Positions 26,683 to 34,271 of a DNA stretch of 34,271 nucleotides are shown here, one piece after another. Within the stretch, counting starts at the first letter, position 1. The number at the start of each line of letters is the position of its first letter. The notes under the pieces are model-generated. The model saw only the letters and a list, made by a program, of their open reading frames with translations. It was not told the origin of the DNA and ran no database searches. The DNA lies in NCBI GenBank assembly GCA_903892045.1, contig CAITGX010000179.1:1-34271 (forward strand), in the 5' to 3' direction. Both the position numbers and the translations under genes were made by a program. This DNA is from an uncultured Planctomycetota bacterium (GTDB lineage: Bacteria > Planctomycetota > UBA1135 > GCA-002686595).

Positions 26683-27402
26683 ATGGCGGATCAGCTGGAC
26701 TGGGGTAGCGAGGCGAGCGAGCCGGTGAAGCCCAAGCGGCGCGTGCCGATGTGGGCGTGGTTCTGCGGCGGTGGCTGCCTGCTGATGCTCGTCACCTTCG
26801 TGGTGGCGAGCGTCGCGGCCGTTTCGTGCGCGAAGGAGATGGCCGACCCCGACACCCAGTGGCGGGAGCTCGAGAAGGTCGTCGCGGTCGAGACGCGGCC
26901 GGAGGGCGAGATCTTCGGCATGAAGGTGCCGTTCCAGGACCTGCGCGTGATCTCGATCCAGCAGGGCATGACCAAGGTCGACTTCATGATCGCGGGCGGC
27001 GCGCAGGCCGACGAGCTGCGCTCGCAGTTCCTCGACCCGAGCGCCGAGATGGACCTCGGACCGCTGCTCGGAAACATGGGTCGCTACGAGCCGGAAGAGA
27101 TCGTGCTCAGCGTGCAAGGCCGCGAGCTGCGCGGCATGCGCTTCGTGACGCAGAAGCCGGATGCCGCGAGCGAGTCGCAGGACACTGCCGCGCAGGACGC
27201 GAATGCGGATCCGGGCGAGATGGACCCCGGCGAGGCGATGAAGCTCGCCATGCGCCAGAGCACCGTGGCGCTCGACATCAGCCCCGAGGGCGGCACCAAG
27301 ACCGTGATCCTGCAGTACAGCCACATGGGCTCGCTCGAGAAGATCGAGGACTCGGAGGTGGTCGAGTTCCTCGCGCACTTCAAGCTCGGTGGCGGGAACT
27401 GA
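26683..27402 (+). CDS. Hypothetical single-TM protein
   Basis: MADQLDWGSEASEPVKPKRRVPMWAWFCGGGCLLMLVTFVVASVAAVSC; tightly spaced after the dehydrogenase and before the next ORF. Confidence 0.75.
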   Translation: MADQLDWGSEASEPVKPKRRVPMWAWFCGGGCLLMLVTFVVASVAAVSCAKEMADPDTQWRELEKVVAVETRPEGEIFGMKVPFQDLRVISIQQGMTKVDFMIAGGAQADELRSQFLDPSAEMDLGPLLGNMGRYEPEEIVLSVQGRELRGMRFVTQKPDAASESQDTAAQDANADPGEMDPGEAMKLAMRQSTVALDISPEGGTKTVILQYSHMGSLEKIEDSEVVEFLAHFKLGGGN

Positions 27403-27403
27403 C

Positions 27404-28087
27404 ATGGAAGCGGGCGGCATAGGACTGCGAGCGCGCACGGTCCTGTTCGCCGCATGTGCGCTCGTGTCGCTCGCGGCCCTCGGCTGGGTGCTCGCGACCC
27501 AGTCGACAGGCGGGATCGACGGCGAGGCCCGACTGGGCGAGTGGTTCGACGTGCGGCCACTCCCGGACGGCCTCGCGGTGTCCGAGGCCAGTGTCTTGCC
27601 GCGCGGGGATCTCGCGGTCGTGCTCTCGCGCGCGGATGCCGGCGAGGATCCTCCGCGCAACGACGTGCCGGAGGGGCAGGACGGCGCGGGCGACTGGGCG
27701 CCCTTCGACTGGTCCAAGGTTCCGAGCGGGGCGGTCGGCACCGCGCCGCGCGAAGTGCTCGTGGTCGAGATCGCGCCAGAGCACGCTTCGGCGGAGCTCG
27801 AGCAGCTGTTCGAGCGCGGGGAGGAGCTGCGCGGAGACTGGACCTCGGTGTCGCGCTCGGGCGGACGGCGGATTCTCGAGCGTGGCCAGCTGCGCTGGGG
27901 AACGCTCGAGGCGCCCTACGTCCTCGAGCGCGCGTTCGAGCTGGGCGGGACGTTTCGCGACACGCTGCGCGTCAATCTCACCCGCGAGCGCACGGCCCGC
28001 ATGCTCCTCGCGCGCTGGACGCGCGGCTTTCCGGCCTCGCGCGAGCCTGTGCAGCGCGTGCTGGACGCGCTCGGCCCGAAGCCGTGA
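27404..28087 (+). CDS. Hypothetical membrane-anchored/secreted protein
   Basis: MEAGGIGLRARTVLFAACALVSLAALGWVLA signal anchor; ATG at 27404, 1 nt after the preceding stop. Confidence 0.7.
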   Translation: MEAGGIGLRARTVLFAACALVSLAALGWVLATQSTGGIDGEARLGEWFDVRPLPDGLAVSEASVLPRGDLAVVLSRADAGEDPPRNDVPEGQDGAGDWAPFDWSKVPSGAVGTAPREVLVVEIAPEHASAELEQLFERGEELRGDWTSVSRSGGRRILERGQLRWGTLEAPYVLERAFELGGTFRDTLRVNLTRERTARMLLARWTRGFPASREPVQRVLDALGPKP

Positions 28088-28162
28088 ATACGCCCGTGGT
28101 CGGTGCGTAGAGTTGGACTTCGCGCTGGGCGACGACCGGAACCCGCGCGGAAGAAGAGCCAC

Positions 28163-28480
28163 ATGATCCTCAGCACCACTCCGTCCCTCGAAGGCCGTCC
28201 CATCCGCGAGTACCGCGGCATCGTCACCGGCGAGGCCATCCTCGGCGCGAACGTCTTCAAGGACCTGTTCGCCGGCATCCGCGACATCGTCGGCGGCCGC
28301 TCGGGCACCTACGAGCGCGAGCTCGGAGCGGCGCGCAAGATCGCGCTCGATGAGCTGTCGGAGGCCGCGAAGCGCCTCGGAGCCAACGCGGTCGTCGGAG
28401 TCGACCTCGACTACGAAGTCATCGGTCCGAACGGCAGCATGCTGATGGTGAGCGCCAGCGGCACCGCCGTCGTCGTCTGA
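28163..28480 (+). CDS. YbjQ/UPF0145 family putative heavy-metal-binding protein
   Basis: [87 protein letters not shown]: highly characteristic family pattern. Confidence 0.93.
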   Translation: MILSTTPSLEGRPIREYRGIVTGEAILGANVFKDLFAGIRDIVGGRSGTYERELGAARKIALDELSEAAKRLGANAVVGVDLDYEVIGPNGSMLMVSASGTAVVV

Positions 28481-28483
28481 GCG

Positions 28484-29749
28484 CTAGCGCTTCGCCTTGC
28501 GCAGCGCGGCGGCCATGACCTCCGCGATGTGCAGCACGCGCGCCTTCACGCCCTCTCGGCGCAGTCCCGACTCCCACTGCATGTGGCAGCCCGGGTTCGC
28601 CGTGACGAGCGTGTCGGCGCCGCACGCGCGGAATGCGGCTGCCTTCTTCGCGAAGACTGCCTTGCTGTCGTCGGGGCGCAACATCGAGTAGATGCCCGCG
28701 GAACCGCAGCACGACTCGGAGTCGGGGAGCTCGACGCGCGCCGCGCCCGAACGCTCGAGCAGCGTGCGCGGCTGGGAGCGTACCTGCTGGCCGTGGCAGA
28801 GATGGCACGGATCGTCGTAGGCGAGAGTGCCGAGCTCCTTGCCGAGCGCTCCCTTCACGTCGGCCGGCATCTCGGCCGCCACGAACTCGCTGAAGTCCTT
28901 CACGCGCGCCGAGAAACGGCCCGCGCGCTCGCGCCAGGCCGCGTCGTCGGCGAGCAGGTGCGAGTAGGCCTTCATGTGCGCGCCGCAGCCTGCGCTGTTC
29001 ACCACGATCGGGCCCGAGCCACAGCGCTCGAAGTGCTCGATGGTGGAACGGGCGAGCTCGCGTGCACCCTCGATCTCGCCGTTGTGCGCGTGCAGCGCGC
29101 CACAGCAGACGTGACCCGTCGGGACCTGCGTGTCGAAGCCGATGCCCGTGAGGACCTCGACCGTCGCGCGGTTCACCCGCCCGTAGAGCTCGCGCATGGC
29201 GCAGCCCTCGAGCATCGCGACCTCGCCACGGCGCGGAGCAGTCGCCGGAGTCGTCGCGGGCAGCGGGCCGCGCTCGGACTTCGGCGGCACCGTGGGCATC
29301 TCGACCAGCGGGCGCCCCAGCTTGCCGAGGAGACGCGCGACACCGGTGCGCTGCGCGAGCCGCATCGAGCTCGCCATCCACGACAGCCAGAAGCGGCTGG
29401 GCAGCACGGTGCCAAAGCCGATGCGCCGAGCCGTGCGCGCGAGGAAGCCGCGCGGCTGGGTCTGCTCGAGGCCAGCGCGCGCCGTCTCGATCATCTCGCC
29501 AAAGCGCACGCCGGCGGGACACACGCTCTCGCAGTGGCGGCAGGCGAGGCAGAAGTCCATCTCCTCGCGGTACTGCGGATCGGTCGCCGCGAGCTGGCCT
29601 TCGGCGACGGCTCGCATGAGATAGATGCGGCCGCGCGGGCTCGACGACTCCGCGCCGGTGAGCTGGTACGTCGGGCACGTGCGCAAGCACAGGCCGCAGT
29701 GGATGCAGTCCAGGCTCTTCGCGTAGTCGACGATCTCCAGCGGCTTCAT
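28484..29749 (-). CDS. glcF: Glycolate oxidase iron-sulfur subunit
   Basis: CIHCGLCLRTCPTYQLTGAESSSPRGRIYLMRA, CLACRHCESVCPAGVRFG (two [4Fe-4S] motifs), and CCG-type motifs CCGALHAHNGE and CCGSAGIYS. Confidence 0.92.
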   Translation of the reverse strand: MKPLEIVDYAKSLDCIHCGLCLRTCPTYQLTGAESSSPRGRIYLMRAVAEGQLAATDPQYREEMDFCLACRHCESVCPAGVRFGEMIETARAGLEQTQPRGFLARTARRIGFGTVLPSRFWLSWMASSMRLAQRTGVARLLGKLGRPLVEMPTVPPKSERGPLPATTPATAPRRGEVAMLEGCAMRELYGRVNRATVEVLTGIGFDTQVPTGHVCCGALHAHNGEIEGARELARSTIEHFERCGSGPIVVNSAGCGAHMKAYSHLLADDAAWRERAGRFSARVKDFSEFVAAEMPADVKGALGKELGTLAYDDPCHLCHGQQVRSQPRTLLERSGAARVELPDSESCCGSAGIYSMLRPDDSKAVFAKKAAAFRACGADTLVTANPGCHMQWESGLRREGVKARVLHIAEVMAAALRKAKR

Positions 29750-29788
29750 GGGTGCCGGATTCTAGGGAAAGCGCGCTACATTCGCCGC

Positions 29789-30628
29789 ATGTCGATCGAG
29801 CGCATCTGGTGGGTGACGGGGGCCGTGTCCGGGCTGGGGCGAGCGATCGCGGATGCGGCGCTGGAGCGCGGCCACCGCGTGGTGGCCTTCGTGCGGCGGC
29901 CCGAGCGGCTGGACGAGTGGGTTCGCTCGAGCGCTGGACGGGCACTCGCGATCGCGTGCGACCTCGACGACTCGGCCCAGATCCAGCGAGCCAGCGAGCA
30001 GGCGCTCGAACGCTTCGGTCACGTCGACGTGCTCTGCAACAACGCCGGCTACGGGGTCCTCGGGGCGGTGGAGGAGGTCTCGGAGGCGGAGGCGCGCGCG
30101 CAGATGGAGACGAACTTCTTCGGCGCGCTCACGCTCACTCGGCTGGCGCTCGAGCCCATGCGCCGCCGGCGCTTCGGCCGGATCGTGCAGGTCTCGTCCG
30201 TGGCGGGCTTTCACGCGTCCGTCGGCTTCGGCCTCTACAACGCCAGCAAGTTCGCGCTCGAGGGCTTCTCCGAGGCGCTCGCGCTCGAGAGCGGGCACCT
30301 TGGCATTCGCGTCGTGATCGCCGAGCCCGGTCCGTTCCGCACAGGCTTCGCCGGAGACGCGCTGCGGCGAGCCGAGCGACGCATCGAGGACTATGCAACG
30401 ACGGTCGGGACCATGGAGCAGCGCATGGCCTCGCTGCACGGCTCCCAGCCGGGCGATCCGATCAAGGCGGCCCGCCTGCTCGTCGAGGTCGCGGAGCTGG
30501 ACGAGCCGCCGCTACGACTGCCGCTCGGACGCTACGCGCATGAGCGACTCGCGCAGAAGCTCGCCTGGCTCGAGCGCGACGCGAAGGCCCTGCGCGAGCG
30601 CTCGCTGCCGACCGAGTTCGGCGACTAG
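29789..30628 (+). CDS. Short-chain dehydrogenase/reductase (SDR)
   Basis: WWVTGAVSGLGRAIADAAL, NNAGYGVLGAVEEVS, QVSSVAGFHASVGFGLYNASKFALEGFSEALALE, AEPGPFRTGF. ATG at 29789. Confidence 0.93.
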   Translation: MSIERIWWVTGAVSGLGRAIADAALERGHRVVAFVRRPERLDEWVRSSAGRALAIACDLDDSAQIQRASEQALERFGHVDVLCNNAGYGVLGAVEEVSEAEARAQMETNFFGALTLTRLALEPMRRRRFGRIVQVSSVAGFHASVGFGLYNASKFALEGFSEALALESGHLGIRVVIAEPGPFRTGFAGDALRRAERRIEDYATTVGTMEQRMASLHGSQPGDPIKAARLLVEVAELDEPPLRLPLGRYAHERLAQKLAWLERDAKALRERSLPTEFGD

Positions 30629-31890
30629 AGTCCGCCGTGGAAGCGCCCGGTGGCGAACACGCCGTCGGGATCCAGGTTGCGCTGGATGGCGCGCATGAGC
30701 TCGAGGCCGGGCGCGCGCTCGCCGAACGGATCGAGCTCCACGAGCGCTGTGCGCGGCGCATTGCGCAGTGCGACGGTCGCGGAGTGCTTGGCGAGAGTTG
30801 CGCGCAGCGACCGCACGAAGGTGGCGAGCGTTGCGGACTCGCTGCAGCCACTCGCGACTTCGACATCGAGCTCGGCGATGCCAGGCTGCAGCGCGAAACG
30901 ACCGGCGATACGGGCATCGGCGAGCGCGCGCTGCACCAGCGGAGCCACGACCTCGAGGCGCGAAGGCATGCACGCGATGCGCAGGGTCGGGTGGGGAGAA
31001 TCCGCGAGTCGCTGGCGAGCGCTCGCGGCCGTGCACGCGGAGCGCGCGAGTGCGCCTTCGACGATCGTCGCGCGCGGCCAAGTCGCGAGCAGCTGGGCGC
31101 GCTCCGCTTCCACGACGGGCCGCAGCCCGAAGAGCCGCGCCGCGAGCTCGAAGCCGCCGTCGACGCGCTCGATGCCGAGCGAGACGATGCGGGCAGGGAG
31201 CGAGAGCGCCTTGCGGGACAGCGAGAGCGCGTCGGCAAGGTCACTCGAGCGGCAGGTGACGCGCAGCTCGTGCTCGGGCTCCGGGAACAGTCGCAGGGAC
31301 ACTTCCACGATCACGCCGAGGGTGCCGTGGGAACCGCAGTAGAGGCGCTGCAGGTCGAAGCCCGTGACGTTCTTCACGAGCTGGCCGCCGCTGCGCGTGG
31401 CGAGGCCATTGGCGAGCACCGTGCGCGTGCCGAGGACATGGTGGCGCACGGGCCCGAAGCGCAGTCGATCGGTCCCGGACTCGCCCGCGGCGACGACCCC
31501 GCCGATCGAGCGCTGCGCCGGCAGGGGGACGTCCGGCGTGAGGAAGTGCCCGCCCGAGCGACAGCGGCTGGCGAGCTCCTCCATCCCGAGCCCGGCCTCG
31601 ACGGTGATCGTGCCGTCGTCGGGTACATGGCTCACCACGCGCTGCAGGTTCCGCGTCGAGAGCAGGAAGTCGACGTGTCCCGGCGTCGTGCACCAGGCGA
31701 GCTTCGAGCCGCGGCCGACCGGCAGGATGCGCAACTTGTCGGTGGTCGCGAGGCGCACGAGCTCGCAGGTCTCCTCCACGCTGCGCGGCGCGGCGAGCGG
31801 CAAGGGCTCTACGTCGAGGCGCGGCTTCGCGCGCGAGATGGGCCCGACGATGGCCGCGAGGCGGCCTTCGAGTACGTCGAGCGAGGTCAT
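30625..31890 (-). CDS. glcE: Glycolate oxidase FAD-binding subunit GlcE-like
   Basis: RSVEETCELVRLATTDKLRILPVGRGSKLAW, DDGTITVEAGLGMEELA, RSIGGVVAAGESGTDRLRFGPVRHHVLGTRTVLANGLATRSGGQLVKNVTGFDLQRLYCGSHGTLGVIVEVSLRLFP; overlaps glcD by ATGA. Confidence 0.88.
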   Translation of the reverse strand: MTSLDVLEGRLAAIVGPISRAKPRLDVEPLPLAAPRSVEETCELVRLATTDKLRILPVGRGSKLAWCTTPGHVDFLLSTRNLQRVVSHVPDDGTITVEAGLGMEELASRCRSGGHFLTPDVPLPAQRSIGGVVAAGESGTDRLRFGPVRHHVLGTRTVLANGLATRSGGQLVKNVTGFDLQRLYCGSHGTLGVIVEVSLRLFPEPEHELRVTCRSSDLADALSLSRKALSLPARIVSLGIERVDGGFELAARLFGLRPVVEAERAQLLATWPRATIVEGALARSACTAASARQRLADSPHPTLRIACMPSRLEVVAPLVQRALADARIAGRFALQPGIAELDVEVASGCSESATLATFVRSLRATLAKHSATVALRNAPRTALVELDPFGERAPGLELMRAIQRNLDPDGVFATGRFHGGL

Positions 31891-33305
31891 CGCGGACGCT
31901 CCGTGCCGCGCATCTCGCGGCATGCGTGCACGGGGATCAACTTGCCCGGATTGAGGCGCCCCTGCGGGTCCCACGCGTTGCGCACGCGGCACATGGCGCG
32001 CATGTCGTCGTCGCCGAACACGAGCGACATGAACTCCTGCTTCTCGAGGCCGACCCCGTGCTCGCCCGTGAGGGAGCCGCCGGCGGCCACGACGACCTTC
32101 ATGATCTCGTCGCTCGCCTCGAGCACACGCTTCACTTCGTCGGCGTCGCGCCGGTCGTAGCTGATGTTCGGGTGCAGGTTGCCATCGCCCGCGTGGAAGA
32201 CGTTGGCGAGCTTGAGCCGCTTCTCGCGCGCGATGCGCGTCGACTCGGCGACGAGCTCGCGCAGCTTCGTGCGCGGCACGACGACGTCGGCGACGTAGAG
32301 ATCGGGCGCGATGCGGCCCATGGCGCCAAACGCGCCCTTGCGGCCAGCCCATAGCTTCTTGCGCTCGGTCGCCGAGCGCGCGCGGCGAATGTCGATCGCT
32401 CCACGGCGCTGCGCGATGGCTCGCAGCGGCGCGAGCGTCGCCTCGACCTCGACCTCGCTGCCCTCGGCCTCGACGAGCAGCACGGCCTCCGCTTCCCGCG
32501 GATAGCCTGCCGCGAACACGCTGGCTTCGACGGCTTGGATCGTGAGCCGGTCGAGGATCTCGAGCGCCGAGGGCTCGAGCCTGGCCGCGATGGCGTCGCT
32601 GACGGCGTCGCAGGCGGCGTCGAGGTCGGTGAAGATCGCGAGCAGCGTCTCGGTGACCGCGGGCGTCGGGACGAGCCGCACGGTGATCTCCGTTGCGAGC
32701 CCGAACATGCCCTCGCTCCCGACGAACAGGCCGACGAGGTCGTAGCCGAGCGGATCTGCCTGCGGCAGGGAGAGGTCGAGCACGCTGCCGTCGTCGCGCA
32801 CGATCACGAGCCCGAGGATGTGGCGCGTCGTGGCGCCGTGCTTGAAGCAGTGGGGGCCACCGGAGTTCTCGCCGACGTTGCCGCCGATCGTGCACGCGGC
32901 CTGACTCGAGGGGTCCGGTGCGTAGAACAGGCCGTGCTTCTCGACGGCCAGCGTGAGGTCGACGTTGACAACGCCAGCCTGCACGCGCGCGTACTGGTCC
33001 GCGACATTGACCTCGAGCACGTCGCGCATGCGCGCGAAGCCGACCAGCACCCCGCCCTCGACGGGAGTGGCGCCACCGGAGAGCCCGGTTCCCGCGCCGC
33101 GTCCAACGACCGGGATCTTCTCGCGGTGCAGGATGCGCATCGCGCGGGCGCACTCGTCCGTCGTGCGCGGCAGGATCACCGCGGCCGGCCGCTGGCGCAG
33201 CAATGCGAGCCCATCGCACTCGTAAGCGAGCAGGCGCGCCGGCTCGTGGATCACGCCCGCTGCGCCGAGCACGCCGCGCAGCTCGTCGATCAGCTCGCGC
33301 TTCAT
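31887..33305 (-). CDS. glcD: Glycolate oxidase subunit GlcD (FAD-linked oxidase)
   Basis: YECDGLALLRQRPAAVILPRTTDECARAMRILHREKIPVVGRGAGTGLSGGA, YAPDPSSQAACTIGGNVGENSGGPHCFKHGATTRHILGL, NVFHAGDGNLHPNISYD, GGSLTGEHGVGLEKQEFM. Confidence 0.94.
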   Translation of the reverse strand: MKRELIDELRGVLGAAGVIHEPARLLAYECDGLALLRQRPAAVILPRTTDECARAMRILHREKIPVVGRGAGTGLSGGATPVEGGVLVGFARMRDVLEVNVADQYARVQAGVVNVDLTLAVEKHGLFYAPDPSSQAACTIGGNVGENSGGPHCFKHGATTRHILGLVIVRDDGSVLDLSLPQADPLGYDLVGLFVGSEGMFGLATEITVRLVPTPAVTETLLAIFTDLDAACDAVSDAIAARLEPSALEILDRLTIQAVEASVFAAGYPREAEAVLLVEAEGSEVEVEATLAPLRAIAQRRGAIDIRRARSATERKKLWAGRKGAFGAMGRIAPDLYVADVVVPRTKLRELVAESTRIAREKRLKLANVFHAGDGNLHPNISYDRRDADEVKRVLEASDEIMKVVVAAGGSLTGEHGVGLEKQEFMSLVFGDDDMRAMCRVRNAWDPQGRLNPGKLIPVHACREMRGTERPR

Positions 33306-33307
33306 CG

Positions 33308-34271
33308 CTAGAAGTCGATCCGGCGCAGTTTCCACAGGCCCAGCGCGATCACGGCCGCGACGAACGCGAGCGTCGTTCCGATCGAGAACCACGCGTTGAA
33401 CTGCCACGGGCCACTCCAGCCGAACTTGCGGTCGTAGCTGATGGCGCCCATCTGCCGCAGTTCCTCGCTCTGGATCGCGATGCCCGCCACGAAGGCGGTG
33501 GCCGCGGTCTCGCGCTCGTTGGCGCGTCCCCAGCCTGACTCGGCGTCGTAGTCGAGCGTCACGATGCGATCTCCCACTTGCAGCACCCAGCGACGCCGCA
33601 GGCGTTTCTCGCCGCCGCGATCCTCGACCCACTCGAAGCGATCGGCGTAGCGGCCCGAGATGTCGCTGCGCACCGGGTCCGTGCCGAGCTCCTTGCGCAG
33701 CTTCTTCACGAGCGAGCTGCGGGAGCCCGTGTCGTCGAGCGACTGGGAACGCAGCGTCCAGCGCGCCTCGCCCGCACCGTCGGGATGCGCCGCGAGCCAC
33801 TGCAGGCCATCGCCGCCAAACGAGCTGCGCGGCTCGCGGCGGAAGCCGCGCGGCGCCTCGGCGACGACCAGCCCGAGCTCGGTGTCCTCGAACTCCGGCT
33901 GAGTCTCGAGGGAGCGCCGCCACGAGCGCGCGATGCGCATGGCGTCGCGCGTCTTGGGCGCGATCACGTGGTATGTGCCGAGGCCGGCCTTGAGCAGGGT
34001 GAAGGCGCCAGAGTCCTGCTCCTGCTCGGAGGACTTGCCATCGGGACCCTTGGCGGTTTCCTCGAGCACCACGAGCTGCTCCCAGCCCGCGTGCATGCCG
34101 CAGTTGACGGGCATGAAGACGAGCGTGAGCAGGATCGCGCCGATGGTGTTGCGCGTGAACACCCCGACGGTGCACGAGATCGCGTGGAAGATCGCGAAGC
34201 CGTACATCAGGGCGAGGATGCTCCACAGGAGCCCGCTGTCGAACCAGCCCGAGCTCACGGCGAGGCCGAGC
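33308..34271 (-). CDS. Membrane protein, ABC-2-permease-like fragment, N-terminus probably beyond window
   Basis: Frame is open to the window edge (LGLAVSSGWFDSGLLWSILALMYGFAIFHAISCTVGVFTRNTIGAILLTLVFM) with a soluble middle and a C-terminal TM (FNAWFSIGTTLAFVAAVIALGLWKL). Confidence 0.65.
   Translation of the reverse strand, partial: LGLAVSSGWFDSGLLWSILALMYGFAIFHAISCTVGVFTRNTIGAILLTLVFMPVNCGMHAGWEQLVVLEETAKGPDGKSSEQEQDSGAFTLLKAGLGTYHVIAPKTRDAMRIARSWRRSLETQPEFEDTELGLVVAEAPRGFRREPRSSFGGDGLQWLAAHPDGAGEARWTLRSQSLDDTGSRSSLVKKLRKELGTDPVRSDISGRYADRFEWVEDRGGEKRLRRRWVLQVGDRIVTLDYDAESGWGRANERETAATAFVAGIAIQSEELRQMGAISYDRKFGWSGPWQFNAWFSIGTTLAFVAAVIALGLWKLRRIDF

Noticed and set aside
24553-27741. 1062-aa minus-strand ORF
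   Set aside because: Antisense to the enoyl-CoA hydratase/MDR/dehydrogenase genes; shadow-ORF composition.

Overview
This is a high-GC bacterial chromosomal window, densely coded on both strands. I see no rRNA, tRNA, CRISPR array or mobile element. The gene families (FG-GAP/UnbV, DNRLRE, sulfatase, HEAT+VWA) suggest Planctomycetota or a similar phylum; this is inference only. Left to right: a truncated Ser/Thr kinase (-), a lipoprotein (+), AMP-forming acetyl-CoA synthetase (-), a PadR regulator with a HAAS-like membrane partner (-), an N-formylglutamate amidohydrolase-like protein (-), an ADP-forming acyl-CoA ligase (-), a B12-type radical SAM protein (+), a secreted sulfatase (+), a lipoprotein (+), a Cys/Met-metabolism PLP enzyme (-), two paralogous secreted DNRLRE proteins (-), a zincin and two small lipoproteins (-), 5'-nucleotidase then HEAT-VWA then FG-GAP/UnbV (+), an enoyl-CoA hydratase/MDR dehydrogenase/3-hydroxyacyl-CoA dehydrogenase cluster with two hypotheticals and YbjQ (+), and a glycolate oxidase set glcD-glcE / SDR (opposite strand) / glcF. 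The strongest observations are: two near-identical 17-bp palindromes in front of padR; TANNNT boxes 6-10 nt before at least six start codons, suggesting leaderless transcripts; a glc locus split by an opposite-strand SDR with a 39-bp divergent promoter region; paralogous secreted proteins sharing a Cys-containing C-terminal module; an UnbV protein with a thioredoxin-like tail lacking CxxC; and an MDR dehydrogenase that appears to have lost all four structural-zinc cysteines. I did not find a clear-cut new defence or mobile system. All family calls are from motif reading, without database searches.
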